The notes below the pieces were generated by a model. That model worked only from the letters and a program-made list of their open reading frames with translations, was not told the origin of the DNA and did not search any database. Position numbers and translations under genes: made by a program. This document shows, piece after piece, positions 1 through 5,745 of a stretch of 5,745 bases of DNA. Source of the DNA: an uncultured Clostridia bacterium (GTDB lineage Bacteria; Bacillota; Clostridia; Christensenellales; Aristaeellaceae); NCBI GenBank assembly GCA_946496415.1, contig CAMMGP010000087.1, positions 1 to 5,745 on the forward strand, in the 5' to 3' direction. How positions within the stretch are numbered: the stretch's first letter is position 1; each line of letters opens with the position of its first letter.

Positions 1-562
1 TCGGGAAGGTCTTGTCCAGTTGCGCCATGCGGCCGCCGATGGTGGGCGATTTTTCGACGATGTCCACCTCATAGCCCGCGTCGGCGATGTCCAGCGCGGT
101 CTGGATGCCGGCGATGCCGCCGCCAATGACCAGCGCGCGCTTGATTACGGGGCTGGTGCCAGCGGTGAGCGGCGCGTTCTTGAGCACCTTGGCCACCGCC
201 GCCTTGGCAAGTGTGATGGCCTTCTCGGTGCCGACTTCCTTATCCTTGTGGATCCAGGAGCACTGCTCGCGGATGTTGGCGATCTCCACCATGTAGGGGT
301 TGAGCCCGGCCTTTTCCGCGGTCTTGCGGAAGGTGGCCTCGTGCATGCGCGGCGAGCAGGAGCACACCACGACGCCGGTCAGTCCGTATTCCGCGATCGC
401 TTCGCGGATCTTCTGCTGGCCGACCTCGGAGCACATATACTGATAATCCGTGGCGTAGACGACGCCCGGAACGTTCTTCATGGCCTCGGCAACCGCGTGC
501 ACGTCCACCGTGCCCGCGATGTTGCTTCCGCACCAGCAAACAAAGACGCCGATTTTCTGCAT
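1..562 (-). CDS. hdrA: HdrA-like flavoprotein subunit of heterodisulfide reductase, N-terminal part (runs off left edge)
   Basis: Cytoplasmic iron-sulfur flavoprotein of the HdrA family, the FAD subunit that in characterised HdrABC complexes takes up electrons and splits (bifurcates) them between HdrBC and ferredoxin. Only the first 187 residues are present; family members are usually about 650 residues or longer. Visible features are an N-terminal domain with scattered conserved cysteines (C9 and C11 in a CWCGSNI motif, C44, C67 and C69 in CSCSPRMHE, C101 in EQCSW), then an FAD-binding Rossmann start at about residues 143-171 (VIGGGIAGIQ, ending in an acidic residue near E170). The ATG at 562 is preceded by AGAGGAGAG, which overlaps the TAG stop of hdrC; the gap is 15 bp, implying translational coupling. 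Family assignment is strong. The electron donor, any C-terminal ferredoxin domains and any fusion to MvhD cannot be seen. The disulfide or other acceptor in a bacterium is not known from this sequence. Confidence 0.93.
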   Translation of the reverse strand, partial: MQKIGVFVCWCGSNIAGTVDVHAVAEAMKNVPGVVYATDYQYMCSEVGQQKIREAIAEYGLTGVVVCSCSPRMHEATFRKTAEKAGLNPYMVEIANIREQCSWIHKDKEVGTEKAITLAKAAVAKVLKNAPLTAGTSPVIKRALVIGGGIAGIQTALDIADAGYEVDIVEKSPTIGGRMAQLDKTFP

Positions 563-577
563 AGTCGTATCTCTCCT

Positions 578-967
578 CTATTTGCCGTACTTGCGCAGGG
601 CCGCGACGATCGCCTGCTGGGGAAGCTCGGGATCGAGTTTTTCCGGGATATCGTCGCCGGTCATGTGGTTTTGTCCCTGCTGGCGGATGACGAGCAGGCG
701 CACGGCCTCGACCAGTTTGGCCGGTTCAACGCCGCGCGGGCAGCGCTCGAGGCACGCCATGCAGGCAAGGCAGCGGTACAAGGAGGGCGAGGCCATCAGC
801 TTTTCGATCTGGCCGCGATCGACCATGGTGACGAACTGATGCGGATGGTACTCCATCTCGCCGTAAGCCGGGCAGGTTCCCGAGCACTTGCCGCACTGCA
901 TGCACTTGCGGGGATTGACGCCGCTGATCTCCAGAACGGTGTCCTTCAGATTCACGTGTCCGCTCAT
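578..967 (-). CDS. hdrC: HdrC-like iron-sulfur subunit of heterodisulfide reductase
   Basis: A 129-residue ferredoxin-like protein that in Hdr complexes relays electrons from the flavin subunit HdrA to the catalytic subunit HdrB. It has two complete [4Fe-4S] motifs of the CxxCxxCxxxCP type: C22, C25, C28, C32 (KCMQCGKCSGTCPAYG) and C66, C69, C72, C76 (RCLACMACLERCPRGVEP). No membrane segment or signal peptide is evident, fitting a soluble cytoplasmic complex rather than the membrane-bound HdrDE type. The frame is open upstream to 1069, but ATG 967 is chosen because AAAGGAGG at 975-982 sits 7 nt before it and because the extra 34 upstream residues are low-complexity, Arg/Gly-rich sequence inside hdrB. 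The ATG overlaps the TGA of hdrB (ATGA), so translation is probably coupled. The adjacent hdrB and hdrA support the HdrC call over a generic 4Fe-4S protein. Confidence 0.93.
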   Translation of the reverse strand: MSGHVNLKDTVLEISGVNPRKCMQCGKCSGTCPAYGEMEYHPHQFVTMVDRGQIEKLMASPSLYRCLACMACLERCPRGVEPAKLVEAVRLLVIRQQGQNHMTGDDIPEKLDPELPQQAIVAALRKYGK

Positions 968-1758
968 GCCTGAACCTCCTTTACGCCCAGAGCCTCGGCG
1001 AGAAGCTCGGTGAAATACTTGACGGGCACCGCGCCCTCGGGCGCGTTGGCCGTGAGGTTGTACATACACAGCGGGCAGGCGGTGACAATCATCTCCGCGC
1101 CCGCGGCCTTGGCGGAATCGAGGATGCGCCTGGCGCTCTTCTGCGCCTGCGCTTTATCCTCCAGCGTCACATAGGCGCCGCAGCACTCGTTGCGCTGGCC
1201 ATAGAGAACGGGGGTGGCGCCGATGGAGGCGATGAAATCCTCGATGACGCGGGGGTTCTCCGGGTCGTCAAAGGCCATGACCTTGCCGGGGCGCAGAAGC
1301 AGACAGCCGTAGTAGGCGGCGATCTTCTTGCCCTTGAAGGAATTGACGACCTTTTCCTTGACGGCGTCGAAGCCGATCTCGTCGCGCAGCATCTCCAGAT
1401 AGTGGATGACCTTCGCTTCCCCTGCGTAGGGGACTTCGGGGGCGACGTAGTTGTTGACCTTGGTGCGGAAATTCTCATCCGCCTTGAGATCCTCGTTGGC
1501 GCGCTTGAGGACGTTGTGGCAGGCCGAGCACACGGTGACGAGCGTCGTGCCAAGGTCGCGGGCGCTCATCAGGGCGCGCACGGCGGACAGGCGCGTGGCG
1601 ATCTCATCCTTTGCCATGGGATACACCGCGCCGCAGCACTGCCATTCCGGCAACTCCTCAAGCTCCGCGCCCAGGGCGGCGGCGGACAGGCGGGCGTACC
1701 TGTCCAACTCCTTGGCCCGGGTCTTGAGCGTGCATCCGGGGTAGTAAGAATAGCGCAT
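964..1758 (-). CDS. hdrB: HdrB-like catalytic subunit with two CCG domains
   Basis: A 264-residue protein of the HdrB/CCG family, the subunit that in methanogens reduces the CoM-S-S-CoB disulfide at unusual non-cubane [4Fe-4S] clusters. Both five-cysteine CCG sets are intact: C9, C41-C42-G43, C77 and C80 in the first half; C152, C192-C193-G194, C228 and C231 in the second. The N-terminus MRYSYYPGCTL is typical of the family. The frame is open up to 1833, but ATG 1758 is preferred: AAAAGGAG at 1767-1774 lies 8 nt upstream, and the 25 extra residues resemble no family member I know and lie in a hairpin-forming gap. It overlaps hdrC by 4 bp. Bacteria lack the methanogen thiols as far as is generally known, so the substrate is open. 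CCG domains also occur in thiol:fumarate reductase (TfrB) and methylmenaquinol:fumarate reductase (MfrE/SdhE), which is relevant given fumC upstream. Confidence 0.93.
   Translation of the reverse strand: MRYSYYPGCTLKTRAKELDRYARLSAAALGAELEELPEWQCCGAVYPMAKDEIATRLSAVRALMSARDLGTTLVTVCSACHNVLKRANEDLKADENFRTKVNNYVAPEVPYAGEAKVIHYLEMLRDEIGFDAVKEKVVNSFKGKKIAAYYGCLLLRPGKVMAFDDPENPRVIEDFIASIGATPVLYGQRNECCGAYVTLEDKAQAQKSARRILDSAKAAGAEMIVTACPLCMYNLTANAPEGAVPVKYFTELLAEALGVKEVQA
975..982 (-). promoter_or_regulatory. Ribosome binding site that fixes the hdrC start
   Basis: AAAGGAGG, a near-perfect match to the 16S rRNA tail, lies 7 nt before ATG 967 and inside the 3' end of hdrB. It decides for the short 129-residue HdrC over the longer open frame. 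Confidence 0.8.
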
Positions 1759-1766
1759 TGGGCATG

Positions 1767-1774
1767 CTCCTTTT
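1767..1774 (-). promoter_or_regulatory. Ribosome binding site that fixes the hdrB start
   Basis: AAAAGGAG lies 8 nt before ATG 1758. It supports that start over the in-frame ATG codons at 1833 and 1818, where no comparable site is seen. Confidence 0.75.
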
Positions 1775-1792
1775 GCGTGGTTTTTCTCGCGC

Positions 1793-1850
1793 GGCCATGG
1801 GCCGGCGAAGGGTGCCATGGCCTCGGCGGACAAGGGCGCCCGCCGGGGCC
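1793..1850 (-). promoter_or_regulatory. Two overlapping GC-rich hairpins between fumC and hdrB
   Basis: Reading on the minus strand, one 11-nt stem pairs 1850-1840 with 1829-1819 (one mismatch, 10-nt loop). A second stem pairs 1822-1815 with 1800-1793 (perfect 8 bp, GGCCATGG/CCATGGCC, 14-nt loop). They share 1819-1822, so they cannot both form completely. No U-tract follows, which argues against an intrinsic terminator. RNA processing, stabilisation or attenuation upstream of hdrB are possibilities. Confidence 0.35.
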
Positions 1851-1859
1851 ATCGTTCAG

Positions 1860-1875
1860 CGCAGGCGAGCCTGCG
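1860..1875 (-). repeat. Inverted repeat directly after the fumC stop
   Basis: Perfect 7-bp arms CGCAGGC and GCCTGCG with a 2-nt centre begin immediately after the fumC TGA. In RNA it would form a 6-bp stem with a 4-nt loop. No U-tract follows, so it is probably not a terminator; it could protect the fumC message end. Confidence 0.35.
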
Positions 1876-3246
<1,371 letters not shown>

Positions 3247-3286
3247 GCTCGTGCTCCTTCCGTCGGGTCAAAATTGTGCTGGTCTG

Positions 3287-3329
3287 AAAAACGCGGAAAG
3301 ACCGGCGGGGCCAAAGGGCTCCGCCGATC
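3287..3329 (-). terminator. Hairpin between mdh and fumC, weak terminator or attenuator
   Basis: On the minus strand a 13-nt stem (3329-3317 with 3312-3300; one A-C mismatch and one G-U pair) closes a CTTT loop. TTT follows directly, and a T5 run begins about 9 nt past the stem. The stem is strong but the U-tract is split by GC bases, so partial termination or RNA stabilisation after mdh is more likely than full termination. It could set mdh expression higher than fumC and hdr expression. Confidence 0.45.
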
Positions 3330-3343
3330 GCGCGCTGTTCGCT

Positions 3344-4294
3344 TTAGATGGTGAGCGTGTTGATGACGTTCTTGAGGGCGTTGGCGCTGGCGTGCAGCTT
3401 CTCCATCTCGGCGTCGGTCAGGCGCGGGAGGATGCGGCCGCGGATCTCGCCGTCGGCGATGAGGATGGGCAGGCTCAGGCAGACGTCATCGATGCCATAC
3501 TCGCCATTGAGCATCGAAGAAACGGTGGCCACGGCGTTGACGGAACCGAACAGGCAATCGCAGATGCCGCACACCGACATGGCGATGGCGTAGTAGGTAG
3601 CGCCCTTGCGCTTGATGATCTTGGCGCCGGAAGCGCGCATGTAGTTTTCGATCTCGTCAAAGTCGAGGTCGGTGAGGATGCCGGTGCGCAGCTTGATGAG
3701 ATCCTTGTACTCCAGCAGGTTGATGGTGCTGACCTGGGCGATGGACCAGGGGATGAAGGAAGTCTCGCCATGCTCGCCGAACACGTAGGCGTGGACGTTC
3801 TTTTCGCTGACGTTCAGATACTCGGCAAGGCGGGCGCGCAGGCGGGCGGTGTCCAGCAGCGTGCCGGAGCCGATGATGCGCTCATGCGGGATGTTGGAAA
3901 CCTTGTGGAACACGTAGGTGAGGATGTCCACCGGGTTGGAGACGATGATATAGGTGGCGTCCGGGCAGTACTTGGTGATCTGCGGAGCGATGTCCTTGAT
4001 GACGTTGACGTTCGTCTGGGCAAGATCCATGCGCGTCTGGCCGGGCTTGCGGGGGATACCGGAGGTGATGATGACGATGTCCGAACCGGCGGCGCTCTCA
4101 TAGGTGCCGGCGTAGACGGACACAGGCTGCGCGGTCAAAGGCGTGCCCTGACGGATGTCCATGGCCTCGCCGAGCGCCTTCTCCTGGTTGATGTCGACGA
4201 TTACGACCTCGTCCGCCGTGTGCTGGACAGACATCATGAAAGCGATGGTGGAGCCGACGTTGCCCGCTCCGATGACGGTGATCTTGGTCTTCAT
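3344..4294 (-). CDS. mdh: Malate dehydrogenase of the LDH-like (LDH/MDH) family
   Basis: A 316-residue NAD-dependent 2-hydroxyacid dehydrogenase. The Rossmann motif GAGNVG is at 9-14 and the acidic residue that binds the adenosine ribose is D34. Catalytic residues by family alignment are Arg88, Asn120 (SNPVD), Asp148 and Arg151 (LLDTARLR), and His175 (GEHGE). Substrate choice is indicated by Arg82 in GIPRKPGQTR. Lactate dehydrogenases usually carry Gln there (position 102 in LDH numbering), and Arg there is the classic malate determinant. Elsewhere the sequence is LDH-like (IGSGTLLDTARLR, GATYYAIAMS), so automated annotation could say L-lactate dehydrogenase. fumC immediately downstream supports malate. 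ATG 4294 has AAGGA 8 nt upstream, and a strong promoter lies at 4419-4448, making this the first gene of the apparent operon. Family membership is nearly certain; malate specificity is probable (about 0.8). Confidence 0.9.
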   Translation of the reverse strand: MKTKITVIGAGNVGSTIAFMMSVQHTADEVVIVDINQEKALGEAMDIRQGTPLTAQPVSVYAGTYESAAGSDIVIITSGIPRKPGQTRMDLAQTNVNVIKDIAPQITKYCPDATYIIVSNPVDILTYVFHKVSNIPHERIIGSGTLLDTARLRARLAEYLNVSEKNVHAYVFGEHGETSFIPWSIAQVSTINLLEYKDLIKLRTGILTDLDFDEIENYMRASGAKIIKRKGATYYAIAMSVCGICDCLFGSVNAVATVSSMLNGEYGIDDVCLSLPILIADGEIRGRILPRLTDAEMEKLHASANALKNVINTLTI

Positions 4295-4366
4295 AGCAGC
4301 TTTCCTTTCTCTGAGCGCGTAGCCCTTATTGAGTGTGTTTATTCCCGCTATTAATCATAGTAGGAA

Positions 4367-4391
4367 ATCGCCAATTCGGGAAGATGGCGAT
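4367..4391 (-). repeat. Inverted repeat in the mdh leader
   Basis: The arms ATCGCCA and TGGCGAT (7 bp) flank an 11-nt loop, just downstream of the operator-like repeat in the predicted 5' leader of mdh. It may form an RNA hairpin or be a protein site. No known riboswitch class is recognisable. Confidence 0.35.
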
Positions 4392-4393
4392 CT

Positions 4394-4409
4394 GGCATGC
4401 GGGCATGCC
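4394..4409 (-). promoter_or_regulatory. Inverted repeat at the predicted mdh transcription start (possible operator)
   Basis: Perfect 7-bp arms GGCATGC and GCATGCC are separated by 2 bp, and each arm also contains the palindrome GCATGC. The site covers about +4 to +19 from the predicted start, a position where a bound repressor would block initiation. The element could also fold as a leader hairpin. No regulator gene is in the window, so the function is inferred. Confidence 0.4.
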
Positions 4410-4418
4410 TATATGTAT

Positions 4419-4448
4419 ATTATATTTCAAACTTTCATTTGTGGTCAA
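4419..4448 (-). promoter_or_regulatory. Sigma-A promoter of the mdh-fumC-hdrBCA operon
   Basis: Read on the minus strand, TTGACC (4448-4443, five of six consensus bases) is followed by an 18-bp spacer and a perfect TATAAT (4424-4419). Transcription would begin near 4412, giving a leader of about 118 nt before the mdh ATG. It is the only good promoter I see for the five minus-strand genes, which suggests they share a transcript. Confidence 0.8.
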
Positions 4449-4540
4449 GGGGAAAATGGGTAAATATAACGAGGGAATTTGCGCCGTTTTCGCCCTGAAG
4501 CCCGCCAAATGGCCGTAGATATATAATTTTCCGGCATATG

Positions 4541-4562
4541 GATATATGATTTTTTATATATC
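4541..4562. repeat. AT-rich inverted repeat GATATAT/ATATATC
   Basis: The 7-bp arms at 4541-4547 and 4556-4562 flank an 8-nt centre containing T6. A further direct copy of GATATAT sits at 4518-4524. In DNA this rich in A and T a repeat of this size may be chance. It could alternatively be a regulator site between the divergent promoters. Confidence 0.3.
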
Positions 4563-4600
4563 ATCCACAAACTTTTACGCTTCGTTATTTGCGACTAATA

Positions 4601-4629
4601 TTTACGCCGTCCCGGGAAAATGCTATAAT
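4601..4629 (+). promoter_or_regulatory. Extended -10 promoter of the SRAP gene
   Basis: TTTACG (4601-4606) is followed by 17 bp and a perfect TATAAT (4624-4629), preceded by TGC, which makes an extended -10 element. The predicted start near 4636 leaves a leader of about 23 nt that contains the ribosome binding site at 4644-4651. Confidence 0.75.
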
Positions 4630-4658
4630 GAGGGCGCGAAGGCAAAGGAGGAACGCCC

Positions 4659-5210
4659 ATGTGCGGACGCTATTTTCTGGAGCGCGACATCTCCGACGCG
4701 GCGCTTCTGCGCATACTGGAAACGCTCGAGGCGCGGGAGGAAGGCGCGAAAATCTGCGGCGACATCTTCCCCACCGACCGCGCGCCGGCGTTGGCGGATG
4801 GGCGCATACTTTCCATGCGCTGGGGCTTTGCGCGCCCCGGCGCTCGGGCGGTCATCAACGCCCGCAGCGAGACGGCGCAGGAAAAAGCGATGTTTCGCGG
4901 CGCGGGGCGCTGCCTTTTGCCGGCGAGCGGCTATTACGAATGGGGCGGCGAGCAAAAACGCCGCTACGCCTTTGCCCGGCCGGGCGGCGCAATCTATATG
5001 GCCGGCCTCTGGCGCCGGGAGGCGGACGGGGAAAAGCGCTTCGTCATCCTCACCCGCGAAGCGACGGCGGAGGCGGCGCGCGTGCACGCGCGCATGCCCG
5101 TGCTGTTCGACGGGGAGTTGCGCCGCGCCTGGCTGGACGCGCGCAATCCACTGCCGGAACTCTTGCGCGCGGCCGTGGACGACGTTTCCATCGTCGAGCG
5201 GGAATCTTGA
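4659..5210 (+). CDS. SRAP domain protein (YedK/HMCES-type abasic-site shield)
   Basis: A 183-residue SOS-response-associated peptidase (SRAP) family protein. Characterised members cross-link through the N-terminal cysteine to abasic sites in single-stranded DNA, protecting them during replication. Conserved elements: MCGRY with Cys2 (exposed after Met removal), WGF at 55-57, INARSET at 66-72 including Asn67 and Arg69, the active-site Glu94 in ASGYYEW, MAGLW at 114-118, and His143 in VHARMPV. The protein is about 40 residues shorter than Escherichia coli YedK and ends soon after the AWLD segment, as in the short forms I recall from Clostridia, so I do not regard it as truncated. The start is fixed by the need for Cys at position 2 and by AAAGGAGG at 4644-4651, 7 nt before the ATG. 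It has its own promoter; I saw no LexA-type box (GAAC-N4-GTTC), so SOS control is not evident. Confidence 0.95.
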   Translation: MCGRYFLERDISDAALLRILETLEAREEGAKICGDIFPTDRAPALADGRILSMRWGFARPGARAVINARSETAQEKAMFRGAGRCLLPASGYYEWGGEQKRRYAFARPGGAIYMAGLWRREADGEKRFVILTREATAEAARVHARMPVLFDGELRRAWLDARNPLPELLRAAVDDVSIVERES

Positions 5211-5235
5211 CCCAAAAGCGCGGGTATGATACAAT
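5207..5235 (+). promoter_or_regulatory. Extended -10 promoter of the coiled-coil gene, overlapping the SRAP stop codon
   Basis: TTGACC (5207-5212) includes the TGA stop of the SRAP gene. After 17 bp comes TACAAT (5230-5235), preceded by TGA, an extended -10 arrangement. Predicted start is near 5242, giving a leader of about 27 nt. No terminator is seen between the genes, so SRAP transcripts may read through. Confidence 0.65.
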
Positions 5236-5268
5236 ATCGGCAGTATATACAAAGGGCGGAGGTGCTTT

Positions 5269-5745
5269 ATGAGCGAAGGCGTGAAACTCATCTTAACGGA
5301 AATACGCTCTTTGAAGGCCGCCGTGGAAGCGCGGCTGGACGTCGTGGACAAGCAGTTGGAGCGCGTGGAGGCGCGGCTGGACGCGCTGGAAGCGCGCGCG
5401 CAACCGCGGGAAACCCGGCCCACAGAGCAGGCGGCGCTGGAAGCGCGCTTTGAGCAGTTGGAAGCCCATCTGGCGCTGCTGGACGGGCGGCTGACGCAGG
5501 GGGGCGAGCAGCTTGAAGCGCTCGGCGAACAGCTCCGGCATCTGGAAGCGGCCGCGCTGGCAACGAACGGAAGTCTGAACGAACTGGGCGGGAGCGCGGC
5601 AAAGCGCGGCGAACAGCTCGACGCCATCGGCGCGGCGGTGACGCGCGCAAACGAGGCGCTGGACGCGGCGCTGCGCGAGGCGCGCGAGGCGGCGCAAAAA
5701 CTCGACGCGGCGATGACGGGCGCGCGCGAGCGGCTGGAGAGCGCC
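5269..5745 (+). CDS. Coiled-coil protein of unknown function (runs off right edge)
   Basis: An open frame of 159 codons with no stop before the window ends. I do not recognise a family. The sequence is rich in Ala, Glu, Leu and Arg and shows heptad spacing of hydrophobic residues. Residues about 6-44 are a first helix with the near-repeats ARLDVVDKQLERVE and ARLDALEARA. A Pro-containing break follows at 46-51, and then helices at about 53-95 and 112-159. Repeated units such as GEQLEALGEQL and RGEQLDAIG suggest internal duplication. No signal peptide or membrane segment is seen in the available part. The start is ATG 5269 with GGAGGT at 5258-5263. The upstream promoter matches consensus well, supporting a real gene despite the biased composition. 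It could be a cytoskeletal or DNA-associated coiled coil, or the N-terminal stalk of a larger protein such as an RmuC- or methyl-accepting-like protein; nothing here decides. It lies 58 bp after the SRAP gene on the same strand. Confidence 0.75.
   Translation, partial: MSEGVKLILTEIRSLKAAVEARLDVVDKQLERVEARLDALEARAQPRETRPTEQAALEARFEQLEAHLALLDGRLTQGGEQLEALGEQLRHLEAAALATNGSLNELGGSAAKRGEQLDAIGAAVTRANEALDAALREAREAAQKLDAAMTGARERLESA

Larger units (their letters stand above)
4295..4658. other. Divergent AT-rich intergenic region
   Basis: This 364-bp stretch separates the mdh operon from the SRAP gene and is markedly more AT-rich than the coding DNA. It holds the mdh promoter and its inverted repeats at one end and the SRAP promoter at the other. 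The middle (about 4518-4562) carries three copies of GATATAT, two direct and one inverted. Short open frames cross the region on both strands, but none has a ribosome binding site with protein-like composition. I see no RNA gene. Confidence 0.7.

Noticed and set aside
20..973. A 317-codon plus-strand open frame opposite hdrA and hdrC
   Set aside because: It is a mirror of the strongly conserved hdrA and hdrC frames, with composition typical of antisense frames in GC-rich DNA and no domain seen.
1759..1833. N-terminal extension of HdrB by 25 residues from ATG 1833
   Set aside because: The extension has no family similarity I can see and no good ribosome binding site, while ATG 1758 has AAAAGGAG at good spacing and begins with the typical MRYSYYPGC.
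4326..4518. Small open frames of about 60 codons on both strands in the divergent intergenic region
   Set aside because: They run across the mdh promoter and its inverted repeats, lack ribosome binding sites and show no protein-like pattern.
4595..4658. LexA/SOS box upstream of the SRAP gene
   Set aside because: Looked for GAAC-N4-GTTC and near matches because of the SOS-associated family name; none was found near the promoter.
5317..5460. Short tandem DNA repeats (GCGCGGCTGGACG-type units) as a satellite or CRISPR-like array
   Set aside because: The units are short, imperfect and in frame, and are explained by repeated Arg-Leu-Asp/Ala-Leu-Glu heptads in the coiled-coil protein. There are no regular spacers.
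4623..5697. Long minus-strand open frames opposite the SRAP and coiled-coil genes
   Set aside because: Their Ser/Arg/Pro/Ala-rich sequences are the complement of the SRAP catalytic motifs and of the coiled-coil heptads. The plus-strand genes have promoters and ribosome binding sites; these do not.

Overview
The window looks like the chromosome of a GC-rich, anaerobic member of the Bacillota, probably an uncultivated Clostridia-type bacterium. This is inferred from four things. Every gene has a strong AGGAGG-type ribosome binding site. The promoters match the sigma-A consensus. The SRAP protein is the short form I associate with Clostridia. HdrABC is an iron-sulfur system of strict anaerobes. 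No taxonomic marker gene is present, so the assignment is tentative.

Layout. Positions 4294 down to 1, minus strand, hold one apparent operon of five genes in transcription order. They are an LDH/MDH-family malate dehydrogenase (4294-3344), class II fumarase fumC (3246-1876), and heterodisulfide-reductase-like hdrB (1758-964), hdrC (967-578) and hdrA (562 to the left edge, N-terminal 187 residues only). A near-consensus promoter with an 18-bp spacer lies at 4419-4448. The mdh-fumC and fumC-hdrB gaps each carry GC-rich hairpins without a convincing U-tract. The three hdr genes are tightly coupled: a 4-bp ATGA overlap, then a 15-bp gap.

An AT-rich divergent intergenic region (4295-4658) separates this operon from two plus-strand genes. 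One is an SRAP/YedK-type DNA-repair protein (4659-5210). The other is an alanine- and glutamate-rich coiled-coil protein that runs off the right edge (5269-5745). Each has its own extended -10 promoter; the second promoter begins at the stop codon of the SRAP gene.

How the genes may work together. Mdh and FumC interconvert oxaloacetate, malate and fumarate. HdrB and HdrC carry complete cysteine sets for two CCG-type iron-sulfur clusters and two [4Fe-4S] clusters, and HdrA begins a flavoprotein. The arrangement suggests a reductive C4-dicarboxylate branch whose next step, fumarate reduction, may be linked to an Hdr-type electron-transfer complex. No fumarate reductase flavoprotein lies in the window, so this is a hypothesis that the sequence to the left of position 1 would test. 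I found no tRNA, rRNA, CRISPR array, insertion sequence or phage gene.
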